A stretch of 64,000 nt of DNA from Cinnamomum chago (GCA_038049695.1 CP142451.1:11096001-11160000), one strand, 5' to 3'; numbered from the stretch's first letter, positions 1 through 12,470 are shown. Numbers and translations: made by a program. Notes: a model not told the origin generated them from the sequence alone.

Positions 1-3000
1 ACTTGAGTGTACATCAACTAGGGGAGAGAGCGAATTCTTTTCAACAGCAACAGAGTCCTTTTGAGAAATTATGGCAGTTTCATGATTTTCATGCAATCGC
101 GGTTCAGACCTATCCAGAGGTCTCTGTCGGAGAGAAATTTCCTTACTGTGTCCCTGAAACTGGTAATCAGTGTCATCCTTTTGGCTCGAGGAACTATCTG
201 AAACAAAATCAGCATTTCCTTGCCTGCGAACCCAACTCATTTCAACGGCTGGAATACTTTCCAAACACATCTTAAACTTATGAAGGGAATCCTCATTAAT
301 AGGCTCACTATCTTTCTGAAACTGCAGTATCCTGGTACAGCGTGTCAGAATGAAAAGCATACGTGTTAACAGATGCTTCACCAACCCCACCTGACATCGC
401 TGCCTCCTCTCAGCAAGATCCTGCACAATCCCTTCACATTTTCCGCGAAATTCAGAGGAGGTCATCTCTGTGCATTGCCAGGCAAGATTCAACACATACT
501 CGATCATTCCCTGGGCTCTTGGGGATGAGTCCTTCCTCTCAAGAATCTCCACAATCTCCCCTGCAAAAAAGGTCAGCTCTGCATTTACTGCTTCTTTAGC
601 AACATCAAACCTTGAACGCAATGATCCCAAAAGCTCCTGAATATCAAGAAGTGGATCATAATATCAGTTAAGCATCTCTCAAGAACAAATTGAAGCTGCA
701 ATTCATAAAAGAATAAATGATGACTGCTCAGTTAGCTCTGCCCATTAAAATTCGGCAACTGAAATAGGCTATAAAGATAAAGTCCCATCCCCACACGCCG
801 TCATGAAGTCCTGAACACCATAGTGAACAGACAACAATTACCTTCAAGTCATTGTAGCTATGTGCCCTTGGATGGGCAAGCCGAATACCGCCCCTTGGTC
901 CTAACTCGTGAGAGTAACTTTTGGGGCCTTTTGGTATTTTTCGTACTTGAAAGCTCTCCAGTGTTGATTGCTTTCCTCTAAAATCCTTCCTCTCGATGTT
1001 TTCTTTAGTGCCCCGAAAACCCTTCTTATCAAGCACTTTATCTTCAAAATCATTGACCTGTCAAATCAGTGGCATAATTGAGAAATCCAAATATGGTACA
1101 AGAACTTGAATATTGCAGTAAGTGTAGGAGAAGCCTATGACCAACCTGTCGAATATGCTTAAATCAGATCTTACCTCAGTGTTTGAACGAATATCATTTA
1201 ATGCTTTGTCAGGACCCTTTGAAAGATAAGATGTGAACCAGCGAGAAATACTCTTTCCCTTTCGAGGCCCTAAAACAGAATACAATCAGACCTTCAATGT
1301 TTTGCCAACATTCCTATGTGTATGCAAGAGGATGAGTTGCAGTTGAGAATTGCAACCAATATACAGCAGTTAATAATGAATAACTATGCTTGTCGGCATC
1401 GAGGGGTTTTGGTTAAGTGTATTTTTCATGCGCCTCTATTCAAATCGTCACCTACACATCCCTGGATATCTAGGGCCATCAAGGTACATCGAATCCAAAC
1501 AAAATTTAACATATATGTGCATACATGCATATATAGTGACACTGATCACCACAAAATGTATACAAGGGATATTTGTACAACACTCTGTGGGGGCCACGTT
1601 CGGCCAGCATCTATCAAGGGAATGAGGTAACAGGAAGGCCTATGCATGGATAAGAGAAGCATCAAGATTCAACTTGTCCAGATTTCATTTGGCATGGATC
1701 TTAAAACCTCAATATCAATGATTATAAAAGAGTTTAAGATGGGTTCGCAAGATGTCCTGGTAGACACAACAAGAGTGTAGCTCAATTAGTTATAAGAGCT
1801 ACGTCTTTCATAGGATAATTTTCACATATCTACTGAGTTGGGAAGCATTTTCCATTCTTGTATTCTTTTTAGGTACAGGGACTACAATGAAAATCCAGTC
1901 TATGCAGTTGACCATACAAATGAAGTTGACTTGTGAGATGTTTGTGACTTCATCCTTTCTGGGTACAAGGCCTACAATGGAAATCCAAGTAGTTGCAAAT
2001 GAAGCCAACTTGTGAGAGGTTTGTGACTTCATCTTTGACTGTCCACTGTATGTAGCAGCTTCCGCTTGACAACCTTGGCACCTTCTTTAAGAATGAGGCG
2101 ATGCTCAACCAGTTATGATCCAATCCAGGCAGATCTCGCCAAGACCATGCAAAGAATGTGGTGTTCCTCCGTATGAACTCAAAGCATTGTTTTTTAGTGG
2201 TCATGGGTCCCTCAATTGTTATACCATGAGAAGATATTATCTGTAGCATGCCATATCATGTTGTTGGCTTTAATTTGGGGTGTGGAACTGTGGGTGCATC
2301 TTTGTTGGCAGAAAAACATAAGATGACTATCACCCTATATTGGTAATGGTCTTGAAAATCACATCAAGCAACGAGATACTCACCATTGGATTATATCATG
2401 CAAAGAGACGTGATCAACTCTAATCACACCAATCTCTTTGCTTCTCATTCTTTTGTAAAGATATTCTTTCGGGGATAGAATTACTTAAGTTCACAGGAAA
2501 AAAAAAATAACTTGTGCCTTAACATGACTAAATCCAGCAGAGTATCACTCAAATCAATGTAATTTCAAGAATCATTACCAATCAAGAGGGGAGGTTCATA
2601 TCTAACAATTTGCCGGCATCGAAGCAGGAATCTATTGCTGGTATCAAATGCAGCTACATAAAATCACTAACACAACTAAAAAAAACCCAACAACAATATG
2701 GAGCCTTCGCTAGGAATAATCCAATCTGTGGGGCCCACCTTACTCCCAATCATCAATCTAAGCCATTCACACTCTTCAAACCCCATGTGAATTGGAATTG
2801 ACAAAAATTTGACACTCATCCAAGTTTAATAGGCCTTTTTATAGTTCAATTGATCATGTAAATTTTGTCTTAGTCCAACTTTATCCAATTATTAGGATTT
2901 GGACAACTTTGAGTCCCTCATAATGGTACCTCCCTCAATCAGATTGCTCTTTCTTCTGCCTTTTTTTTTCTTTTTGCATACATCTAGGTCCTAGGGAGAC

Positions 3001-4083
3001 CTTTCAAACCCCTACAATAACCACCACCCCACCCCCACCGATATATATATATATATAGAGAGAGAGAGATGCTTCCAAGTAAACCCCAAAGGCTGGATCT
3101 TTCCTTACCACAAGAGCTACCAGACACTAGCTTGGAAATTTCCAGCCAACAAGGCCCACGTGGAAGCATGACAATCGTGTGGATTTAGGGGTTTGAAGGG
3201 TATTCCTGTAGGCTGTAACCTAGCTAAATGGAAAAATTAGAAAGAGTGTCAAAGCAAGGGAGTGTCTTAAGAGCTTCAAAATTTTCAAAATTCTAACAAT
3301 AGACAATTGGATAGGTACCAAAAATTGCACAATTAGTTGGAGGGCCTATACGGCCTATACAACTCAGATGAGTGTCAAATTCAGGTCGATGCCAATTCAC
3401 ATGATTAGCGAGCATAAACTGTAAAGAACATAGATTGAACATTGAAGAAGGGGCACACAGACCCACTGGCTGGACCATTCTTAAGCTAGGCACAGTTAGA
3501 CCCTTCCTAAAGCATTCTGCACGTTCAATAGCGAAATTAATTTTTGTAGGGCCCCTTGGGGACCCCAAGGGATTGGATGGGACATGTAGATCATGGGTGG
3601 GGGACCCCATCCAATCACACGAAGGACATCAATACCTCAGAGTCTCAGACCTTGCAAAGTTGCAAAACCTTCAACGGTTGAGATAAAGAGGGTACTTCAT
3701 ATCTCTGCTTTTCTTTCTTCCTTTCTTTCTTTCTAATAACAACAGCTACACACACATAAACCTAAAAAATCATGCTCGATTCCTGAATATGCATCGACAG
3801 CTAAAACATAACAGATAACATACCATGTATATAATTCTCATATGCAACCAAAACAAACAAAAAAGTACGAGCCTTTTTTGGCATAGCTGCCGCTTCCAGT
3901 TTCCGCCTTCTGCCTCGCGGAGGGCCGAGGAGCTCTGTCACCGCCGGAAACCGACGTGTCAGGCTTAGAAACCCCAGCCGGAGAAGACGAACGGTCGTCG
4001 GGAGTTCCTCGACGAGTCTTGATTCGGTTCAATCCGAAAGGGATTCCTGTATACGCAGGGGAATCCTTTCCAATTTGTTCCAT
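1..4083 (-). CDS. IRE4: IRE-type AGC serine/threonine protein kinase (IRE4-like), N-terminal part, truncated by window edge
   Basis: Four exons (minus): 4083-3873, 1269-1175, 1057-842 and 636 to beyond position 1, giving 386 codons in one phase. The start is the ATG at 4083-4081; an in-frame TAG lies upstream. The N-terminus carries IPFGLNRIKT, then a Ser/Pro-rich low-complexity stretch, GKSISRWFTSYL, KGPKSYSHELGPRGG, AHPRAHSYNDLK, and ELLGSLRSRFDVAKEAV followed by a helical segment ending near CQVGLVKHLL. This order is the known N-terminal half of plant IRE/IREH1/IRE3/IRE4 kinases, relatives of MAST-type AGC kinases linked in Arabidopsis to root-hair tip growth. The IPSGLNRIKT-like start points to the IRE4 branch. 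The kinase domain lies off the left edge. Junctions 2, 3 and 4 are canonical GT-AG and keep phase. The exon 1 end is uncertain: only a GC donor at 3872 keeps the frame neatly. Confidence is high for the family, moderate for the branch. Confidence 0.85.
2690..3510. mobile_element. Long foldback (inverted-repeat) element in intron 1 of the kinase gene
   Basis: The arm at about 2700-2840 (GGGGCCCACCTT, ATCAATCTAAG, CATGTGAATTGG, TTTGACACTCATC, AATAGGCC) reappears inverted at about 3340-3490, where the reverse complement reads TCAATCTATG, CATGTGAATTGG, TTTGACACTCATC, TATAGGCC. A second, inner pair (CTTTCAAACCCCTA near 3000 and its inverse near 3190-3205) extends the foldback. No coding capacity is seen. 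This is a non-autonomous foldback/MITE-like insertion. A related left half appears at about 60000-60250. Confidence 0.55.
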
Positions 4084-4440
4084 TTCAGCGTCGATGAAAG
4101 CGAATGATTCCTTGTAATTCAAACCCTAGAACCCTAATTCTCCGAATTTGTGAGGAAATGAGAAGGAGAGGAATCTGAAACGATTCTCATGCATTGATTT
4201 TGATAATCTAGGGTTTACAGATGAAAACAGAAGTCCTAAAATCGCTTGATGTTCTTGTTTTCGCTTTCGATTCTCGTACAGGGCTTCGGATTTGAACTGA
4301 CCTGAAAAGATATTGAGTGAGAGAGAGATACATATATATACGTAGGATTGTAGGTAGAACACTCTTCAGTGGTTTTGGCGCTGAAATGCGTAAGGAAAAG
4401 GCCGAATTTGAAGACACTGAAAAACTAAAATTAACGGATA
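4084..4440 (-). promoter_or_regulatory. 5' leader and proximal promoter region of the IRE4-like gene
   Basis: This is the sequence directly upstream of the kinase start codon. It has a GA-rich run with a short TA stretch around 4318-4342 and stop codons in the frame of exon 1. No TATA box or transcription start can be fixed from the sequence, so the extent is a guess. Confidence 0.35.
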
Positions 4441-4617
4441 AGAATGGTTAAAGACACGCCACGTGGACGATTGACTGGTAAAGTAAGGTCAGCAGCATCG
4501 AGTGACGTGTAAAAGATAAAACAGGAGATCCGGATCCGTAAAAGATAGTTTGTGGTTTGGTTGTTGCTGACTCCTCAAACTCAATTAATCCCTCTAAAAT
4601 TAGAGGGATGTCGGATA

Positions 4618-4710
4618 AACTTCGTATAATTTTAATGATAGTGTAGTTTCGAACCTACAATCTTTAGATAAATGTAAACCGTGAGTTTATGCCAACTAAA
4701 CTATCCTTTA
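4618..4710 (-). repeat. tRNA-derived SINE head (diverged)
   Basis: Read on the minus strand there is an A-box-like TAGTTTAGTTGG (4703-4692) and, 48 nt on, a B box GGTTCGAAAC (4655-4646) followed by TACACTATC. The arrangement matches the heads at 56100 and 60806. No poly-A tail is seen, so this is partial. It cannot fold as a full tRNA. Confidence 0.5.
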
Positions 4711-4712
4711 TA

Positions 4713-5416
4713 ATTAAAATTGGACCTTAAGAATCTTGCAAATACGAGATGATAAAAACTTATACACGCCCTACAGTAATAAAATTCACCGCAAGCATGT
4801 GAAGCAGTAAAGGAGGTAATAAAGGTGGGAGAGGGCAGGTAACAGGTCGGAAGGCTGATTTACCACTTTTTATCTTGATTCAAAATCTCTAGTGAAAGAA
4901 GGCCTTTTATGGTATTTTTAAAAAATTTACTATTGATTCTTCAACTTAAACTATTCACAAAAATAGTCTCATAAAATTTTTTGAAAATTCAATTATACAA
5001 AACAGACAAGCTCTTTGCAAGTTTTTTCATTGCAGAAAAACGTGTGCCCAAAACAAAAAGAAAAATGCCAGCAAGCATAAAGCAAAAGGGCAATTTCTTA
5101 TTTTATACTAAAGCGGTGTTACATAAAAGGGTTTTTGCTGATACAATTGTCCTTCAATGCGGCATTTGCTTTTAAAATATTAAAGTATAAGTATTTTCCA
5201 TAGAATTATTCGTACAACATTATAGAGTCATGCGATATCGTATATGTAATATCCTATGGGCGTGCAAGTGCAACTCTATGCAAAATATTTGAACTTTGAC
5301 TCTTATGAAACAAATGTCAAGTATAAGGACAACCATACTATCAAAGTCTCTACATAAAGACATGTTTGTACAATGTCAAGTTCTTCCAATCATAAGAAAG
5401 GCCTCTAATTTTCTAT
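4713..5416. other. Intergenic, no gene seen
   Basis: AT-rich sequence. A 64-codon open frame at 4981-5175 has no recognisable domain and is Lys-rich as expected of A-rich DNA. Nothing else is supported. Confidence 0.5.
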
Positions 5417-5417
5417 G

Positions 5418-5588
5418 CTTACCGCTTTTACATTATTTAATGCAACCTTCTTTTGTGTGAAATCATCTACAATGCTCACTTCTCATAATTTAACTATTTT
5501 TGCTCACCAATTTTACATTATTTTATGCAACGCTTCTTTTGTGTGAAATCATCCATCATGCTCACTTCACATAATTTAACTATTTTTC
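5418..5588. repeat. Two-copy 85-bp tandem duplication
   Basis: TTTTACATTATTTAATGCAA followed by TTCTTTTGTGTGAAATCATC (from 5426) recurs 85 bp later from 5511 with few changes, and both copies end in TCATAATTTAACTATTTTT or CACATAATTTAACTATTTTT. Confidence 0.75.
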
Positions 5589-5629
5589 CTCAAAATCCTT
5601 TTCTCTAAAGGCAAAAAATGGTATCTACA

Positions 5630-5905
5630 TCATCACACATGTTTGTTTGCATTCATTTACATATAAAAATAATTCACATGAATCATATTTACGCATCATC
5701 ACATCTATTTGTAGTCATTTAAGAGTGCGATGATGCATAAAATCAGTCTTAAAAATAATAGGCAAGTAAGGTTATTTCCTCACCAGAATTTCCACACTTA
5801 AATAGGTACGCGATACTTTCACTGTTTCACATATCTCACTTGCAAAAAGCCACTAGTACAAATCTTCACACAGCAATCGCATTTGGTTGTGCAATTGGTT
5901 CAGGC
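5630..5905. repeat. Dispersed repeat, related to 9490-10210 and 52930-53915
   Basis: It shares phrases such as TGTTTGCATTCATTTACATA, repeated (T)TACATATGTAAA-like words and a CATTTGGTTGTGCAATT-like end with the two longer copies. It is non-coding and probably an old transposon. Confidence 0.35.
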
Positions 5906-6059
5906 TCAAGTCTCATCAGCCAGTTTTATTTTTCTTTCATTTTGTGGGTGTAGTATTAATAATCTAAATCGTTCAATTTATTTATTAAACTAGTAAATTC
6001 TAAGATCTTGAATTTATATTTTAAATCTACATAGATTTTAAGTAATTTATGGAAAACAC

Positions 6060-6605
6060 CAAAAAAAAAAAAAAAAAACCCCAACACATATCTGATTTTC
6101 TCCACCCATGCCATATAAGACTGTTTGAGGGGAATCTTTGGCCTTTTAACCTTTCCCAAAAAAAAAAAGTTGAAAATGGATGTTTTACTTTGAGAGGACA
6201 GATGTTGTAATCCAGGGAATGAACTTTCATTCTAAGCTTTGTATGGTAGGATTAGATGAATGTCAATGTTAGGAATGATAGAAGGCATTTATTCTAGGTA
6301 ATTATAATTCCTCACTCTAATGACTAAACCCACTTGGGTTGATGGAGACTAGAGAGAGAACCTATTGCTATGGAGGGGGACCATCAAAGACCATTGGAAG
6401 AGGAAACATGCGTTTTGAAGTGGGGGTGGCAAGAAAGGCCTGCCTAATCCAGCATTTGGTGAAAGAGACATCCACTTCCATTCCGTTGAAAGTCACTTTA
6501 GCAAGTTTGGGCTTGTGTCCAGAAATTTAGAATATTTGTTGGGGGAATATACAAAATTCTCCAGTTGCTTTCTACCACAGGATTCCATAGTATTTTCAGC
6601 TTAAA

Positions 6606-6659
<54 letters not shown>

Positions 6660-8500
6660 CCCTCCGGACCCTTAAGTATATTCGAGCATTTAGAAAATTG
6701 AAGTTGGGAGAATTCCAAAAGCAAAAAATGACATTTCATTATGTTCGATTTTTAGAATTACACTTTTAAATTAGAATTTCAAATGCTCTGTATACGGCCA
6801 TGAATATTGCTATTAAGAATTTCCAATCCATGGAATTTCAATAAAAAATTCCTCCAGACAAACATGCTGTTGTAGCAGCCTATTAAAGAAAGAAAAAGTT
6901 TAAAAAAAAAAAAAAAAAAGACTGCTTAAGATCCTGAAACCATAATACCACTCTCATTTGAAACTCTTTCTATCAAAAGAAAAAATTCAAGGCATTTGAA
7001 ATAACAAAGTTTCAACATGAAAAGTTGAATTTTTGTTGGGCATTTTTTCTCTCAACTTGGGTTGGTAGGCTGTTCTCAATGAGGTGATTTTCACATACGG
7101 GGCTACCACGAACAATGTTTCAACATGGAATTCTGATCACTAGTATTTGATAACAGGAAATGTGCCCCACAAATACAGGAATTGGGCATCTATTTTGATC
7201 CGATTAGACAATAGCATTGTTGAATGAATACTGACCGTCCAAAAGCAGGTAACCTACCAACCAAAGGATGGGGGAGAATGGGTAAGAGCAGACTTTTGTC
7301 AATGATGTACCTAACACCATGAAGCATTTGATTAGTGGAAAGTTGCAAAGCTCTTTAATGATTCAGAGCCATCAAAACCAAATGAACAACTCTTTACAAT
7401 CCACAAATGAACAAAAAGTGCTCTTTTTTTAGTTGGAAAAGACAATGAATTCTACCTATGAAATGATCAATATATGCTGCTTGCAACGCAATTATTCGGC
7501 CTCATATAAACTACCCATATCACCAATCAGGTCCATTCGATATGTCAACCCTACTTTCATTATTTTGACTTGTATTAAAGTCACCAATCAAATGATCCTT
7601 GGACCCTCAGCTTCCCTGTACTTAGTTAATTGGGAAGAAGTTTACCTTGTGATTAGTAATATCACAAAATTATAAAATAACCGTCACTTGCAGGCAACCT
7701 AGGTCATCCAAATGCAGGGGTGGAACCGATACATATTGCCCCTTCAGAATTTTTTTTCCTTATCCATAGCAGCCCATCAAAGAAGTTTCCTGGGTCCGTC
7801 GCAGGTAAAATGATTTACCTCCGCTTGATTCACAAAGACATTTGGATAAGCATAAAGTGGGATTAGATATGGGTCAAAGTTGTTCTTTCTTTCCCCTGAA
7901 GATAATCACAAAGCAACATGAGTTCTGACAATCCAAACAGTACCGTACCTAGTTCTGAGGATCGAAGAAACCTTCTCGCATTGGAATCCTTAGTTCTGTT
8001 ATCCATAGTAAATATAATGTTTGCCAAAGTATAAATATTGGAGTCCAGATCTTCTGATTTGTTGTAGCGCCCCACTGCTTGATGACGGACCACCTCTCTT
8101 CATCCAGCCTGTTCACTCAAATCCAAGCCCAATGAAAAAGTGCTCTGAATTCTCTTTGATTGGAGCCATACTCACTGTTGAATGAAACATACATTTTGTA
8201 AGAAATAGTTATCCATTCCATTTTTAAAGGTGATCGCATTTTTTTGGGGGCCCTTGGTTTGCATAAAATTGAATTGAATTCCTAGGAATTCATGGTAATA
8301 TGTGTTCCAACAAAGGAACATTAAAGAGGCAAGGGGTGAAGGATATAAGGTGGAGATGTAATGGGACCCCGACTTTCCTAGGATTTGATTTTTGCTAGAG
8401 TGATAACTGGGTATTCACTTTCAACCAAAGAGAGATTATTGTTCACCTTTGTTTCTTTGATTTTACCCACTTTGACACAAGCCTATGGTTGGGGCTTGAG
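6060..8500. other. Intergenic; A-runs and an (AT)n microsatellite, no gene seen
   Basis: There is an A-run at about 6060-6078, a (TG)n(TA)n microsatellite at about 6607-6656 and an A-run at about 6902-6919. The short open frames at 6339-6530 and 7433-7675 show no family features. Nothing else is supported. Confidence 0.5.
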
Positions 8501-8504
8501 GGGA

Positions 8505-8860
8505 AGTTTTGAAGCACAATACTGGTGTCGAAGCGTGTGTCCGCAAATACTACGATAGGTCTCCGCAGAGACGATAATGAGGACACACCTCTGTGGGATA
8601 AACCCAACTCAAATTCTATTAATCAACTCTCTGAATATCTATGTCTACAATGTCAAATAAATAAGAAAATAGATCTTAGGGGCTACGAAACCTAAACACA
8701 TTAGGAAACTAAGCAAATTAGAATCCTATCCTAATTACAACTCATTAAAATAAAATTAATAACTAATAACAGTTAATTAGATAATATAGGAAAATCCCTA
8801 AACTATCTTGCGCCATTCACATGTGGCCTTTGAGGTCTATCCTGCATCAACACTTCTAAG
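8505..8860 (-). mobile_element. LTR-like fragment (possible solo LTR)
   Basis: On the minus strand the block begins TGTTGATGCAGGATAGACC and contains an AT-rich promoter-like centre followed by a TTGACATTGTAGACATAG-type leader and GGGTTTATCCCACAGAGG, which is typical LTR architecture. No partner LTR, PBS or coding region is found, and the ends and target duplication are not resolved. Confidence 0.35.
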
Positions 8861-9137
8861 AATTCCCAAAAATTCAAATATTCAATTCTATGCAAACAAA
8901 TGAGCTTCTGCATTTCATCCAGGGGAGACTTTTGAGGAATGAATTAAGTATATATAGGTCCAGCCAGCCCCCATTAGGACACAATATAAGACATTGAAAT
9001 ATAACACGCAAGTATGAAAATATCGCTACAAACAACTCTCAAGTTCAAATTTTGAGGACTCTTGTTTGTCCATGGTTATTTCCAAATGTGCCCTTTAGAA
9101 CTCTTGTTTGTCACAGCCCTAACTTGTTTGGCAATTC

Positions 9138-9408
9138 TACTATTAGAGTTAAGTAAGGTAGAGCCCCATTTCTCAAAAAAAAATCCCACCAACAGCACTT
9201 TAATTCAAATTTCCCACCATATTTTTCCAATAAAAGTAAAAAAGTAACTTCATTTCTCCACTAAAAGACAAAAAAAACTCAACTTTTCAATAAACAAGTC
9301 AAAAAGATTCCATTACAAACAACTAAAAACAAAATACCATCATAGCCCACTTATATTTTATTATTTCATCAAAATAACCTTTACTCCACTCAACTCTATT
9401 AGTAAAGC
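9138..9408. mobile_element. MITE, copy 1 of a dispersed family
   Basis: The left end ACTATTAGAGTTAAGTAAGG is the inverse of the right end (reverse complement ACTAATAGAGTTGAGTGGAG). Internal phrases (TTTCTCCACTAAAAGACAAAA, AACTAAAAACAAAATACCAT, CACTTATATTTTATTATTT) recur at 17111-17416 and 47075-47345. It has no coding capacity. Confidence 0.55.
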
Positions 9409-9489
9409 CCCCAAAATGACCCTAAATAGAAAATGCCATACAATAAGAAAGACCGAAAGAAGTTTAGAAGAAGTTTATCTCTAACATGC

Positions 9490-10215
9490 ATTTACAGAAA
9501 GACCTTAGGGATCATTTGTTTGCACTCACTCACATATGCAAATTATGCACAAGTCTAACACTAATGCATGATCATATTTGTCTGTGCTTAGGAATGAAAA
9601 TAGTGTGTAAATGAGGTAATTTTCAATGAATCTTTTACATACATGAGAAGAGGGTAAACAGTTGGATATGTAAATGAGGAAAAGGGGCCAGTACACTTGA
9701 ATTAAGGCATTTACCTGGTACAGGTTGTAGGATTGAATCCCTTTGACCACATTTATTTCTTCACACTTTTGTGAGCCCAAATTGGTAATCTGAGCCATGA
9801 ATCTTCTTTATTGGTCTAACAAAACCAAACCCCAAGGCATTTAGTTTCACAGCTTAAATCTTTGTAGACTTCCACAAAAACCCACCCTAAAGATCTAATT
9901 TTGTGTGCTTTTCTGGGCCCCCATTTCATGATCCAAACCGTTTAATATTCTCATATTTAATGATGAGCATTTCGACGTTTAGTTTCATATCCTAAATCTT
10001 CATAGATTCTGAGAGATTTGTGGAAAAGTCCCAAACCCATCTAAAACTCATGGATATACTCATTTTTACCCAAGTAAAATGGTGGTTAAACATAAATATG
10101 GAAATGTGTTTCACATATGTAACATTTGCATATGAAAAGGTTACATATATGAGCCTTTACATATATAAAACCCATTTTCATATCCCACATGTAAAAGGCA
10201 GGCGACTCCTTCGAC
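9490..10215. repeat. Dispersed repeat, long copy
   Basis: The order of conserved words is TTTGTTTGCACTC, then TTTAATGATGAGCAT, CATAGATT, TTACATATATAAAACCCATT and CACATGTAAAAGG. The same order is seen at 52930-53915 with matching spacing. It is probably a non-autonomous DNA transposon; the ends are not determined. Confidence 0.45.
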
Positions 10216-10849
10216 CTTTGATGCATGCAGATTGGTTTGATGCTAGCAATTTGAGTATAAACATTCTGAATTTAAGGTGACCATAGTACCATTTTAATTG
10301 AACGAATCACCAGCAGATCATAGCAACTATTGATTGAGCAGAACTTTTGCAGTGAAAAACACTCGTCTTGCATCATCTGCATAACAGCAGATTCAATCAT
10401 CAATGCAAATATAAATATCTAATCTTCATGATGTTCTCAAGACTGCATTTTATTATAGGAGTAAGACGGAAGAGACATTCATCTCTTACTTATGGCAGAA
10501 TGGAAGAGATGCTATGCAGCATGTTGCTCTGAATCATAAATAGAAGCATGGTAAATGAAATAATCTGTCTATAAATGTTTAGAGAATGAGAGATTAATAT
10601 AGACTTTAAACAGGGTTCGGCGAAGGACGACCCACAAAGGAGACCCCAGATAAGTGGATCATGGGTTTAATGATGACAGTCTATAAATGTTCATGAGATT
10701 ATTGGGTTCTGACTCCTGAATCCTGATGCACACAGATATAGCAACCTTATGCGCAAGTCATGGTCCATGGCTCAGTAAGCCAGACCACTGATTTGATAGC
10801 CACAGTAAGATAGTGGATTGCCCAAAAACTGGTAGATCCTCTGATGCAG

Positions 10850-11018
10850 CCCGACCCAATATCAGGACCCGCAGGCCCTGATGGGCCCACATGATCTCTG
10901 ATCTTGAGATCTCCATCTTAGTTAGCAATTTTTTTAAATTAGTTGATGTTGTCTCCTAATCTTAATTTCTATTTTTATGATTAATTAGAAGTAGGAAGTT
11001 TCTTATTTTGGGGTCGCT

Positions 11019-11069
<51 letters not shown>

Positions 11070-11165
11070 GTGGATTCCCCTTGTAGTTGATCATCTTATT
11101 CTCATTAATAATATTTTCGGGAGTTTCCTCTTGCTCTCGTGTGTCATGGCCTGTGGAGTGCCTTA
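10850..11165 (+). mobile_element. LTR-like fragment with (CT)n(AT)n
   Basis: The block starts near TGATGCAGCCCGACCC, contains a (CT)n tract (about 11024-11050) running into (AT)n (to 11069), then GTGGATTCCCCTTGTAGTTG and a T-rich leader with AATAATATTTTC. This resembles a U3-R-U5 layout, but no second LTR or internal region is present. Confidence 0.3.
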
Positions 11166-11366
11166 GTGTTGGAATCCATTAGGATTCGATCAATCTCCCG
11201 GAGATTGGTCTACACCTCCGATCGAGGATCCACGGCTGCGCCATCCTCTCTCCATTTGTTCTTCTTTGCCTCTCGAGGAGGCTAGAAGCATACTGATGCA
11301 TATCCAGACCATTGATGAGGTCCACCATAGGAGATGCCTTGCAAATCTTTGCCCAAAGGTCCTAGC

Positions 11367-11888
11367 TAGGGTTGCAAACGGGTATCTGATTCTCCGATTG
11401 CCCAAAAGTTCCGACCTGGAAAAAACCAGGTTTGGAACCTATTTTAGGTTCCTATTCATAAACAGGTCCAATTTTAGGTTCCTATTCATAAACGGGTCCA
11501 GGTCCGGAACCTAATTTAGGTTCCGATTGATAAACGGGTCTGGGTCCATAAAGGTTCCAACCCGTGGACCCGGCATATAAGTCTTTGATATTGCAAACTG
11601 TACCCTAAAAAAAAAAAAATTGGACATTTTTATGTATAATGCTGGAGGTAGTATACTTGATGCACTGTTATAAGTTGAATGATAAACTTATTTTAAAAAA
11701 AAATGAAGAGAAGTTAGAACCAACTTTTAAACTAGATCCAGTTCTCTAGGTGGATCCAGTTGGTATTTCTATCGGAACCGGGTTTGGAACCAACAAAACA
11801 GGTTCCGAGTCAAAGCTAGATCTAGAACCGTTATTTAGAAATGGGTCCAGTACGGTTCCAACCCGGAACCATTCCGTTTGCAACCCTA
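11367..11888. mobile_element. Non-autonomous hAT element A (complete, 522 bp)
   Basis: The terminal inverted repeats are TAGGGTTGCAAACGG (11367) and CCGTTTGCAACCCTA (ending 11888), perfect over 15 bases. They are flanked by a perfect 8-bp target duplication, GTCCTAGC, at 11359-11366 and 11889-11896. The TIR type and 8-bp duplication define the hAT superfamily. The interior is made of reiterated AGGTTCC/GGAACC and ACGGGTCC words and has no transposase. Elements at 38663-39170 and 44845-45197 share the interior. Confidence 0.9.
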
Positions 11889-12084
11889 GTCCTAGCATCC
11901 GATCTTGGCCCTTTTTTGAGGTTGTCGTTGTATTATTAGATTGGATTACAAGAATGTTGCACACTGGAAGATATTTATTGGTATCCACATATAGTGAGGA
12001 TCATATAACCACATCCCCACTTGTACAGATACCAGAATCACACCTCAAGACACTGTACATTTCCCAACTCCTGGTGCATCAAGC

Positions 12085-12470
12085 ATGAGAGTTTACGCAC
12101 AGATACCTGAGACTGTTGTTAGACAGTACTCTGTCGGTATGTTACTTTTAGTCTCACCAGTCAAAGCACACAGTTGAGAATCGATGCTGATACAGGCATG
12201 TCAATTTTTTTATTTCATATAAAATAGATGTAGTTTTTATCCAGGTTAAGATTAGAAAGAGGCAGTTCTTATCTTGATGTGTTGTTAGTTGGAGTGACAA
12301 GATTTAGGGTAGATAAGGACTATCTATTTAGAGCTCATCTCTCTCTGTTGAAAATCTATAAATAGGCCTCAACATACCCGAGTCAACTTGTAACTCAATA
12401 GATTGCAAGTTCTCTCCAGTGTCTCTCCTCCATTTTTTTTCAATTTTCCTTTTACTTTCTCCTAGTATTC
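12085..12470. repeat. Partial duplicate of the kinase gene end plus an LTR-like promoter fragment
   Basis: The segment 12085-12165 is a diverged copy of 12480-12560; both contain ACTGTTGTTAGACAGTACTC. On the minus strand the copy still encodes IPTEYCLTTV but then reaches a stop. Between the copies, 12175-12470 contains TATAAATAGG (about 12356) followed by a CT-rich leader on the plus strand, like the middle of an LTR. Whether the two are linked events is unknown. Confidence 0.5.

Noticed and set aside
363..599. 78-codon plus-strand open frame
   Set aside because: It is antisense to exon 4 of the IRE-like kinase, whose minus-strand frame is clearly the coding one.
1772..1811. tRNA-like GTGTAGCTCAATTAG word in intron 1 of the kinase gene
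   Set aside because: It resembles an A box but no B box follows at a suitable distance and no cloverleaf can be drawn. At most it is a decayed SINE head.
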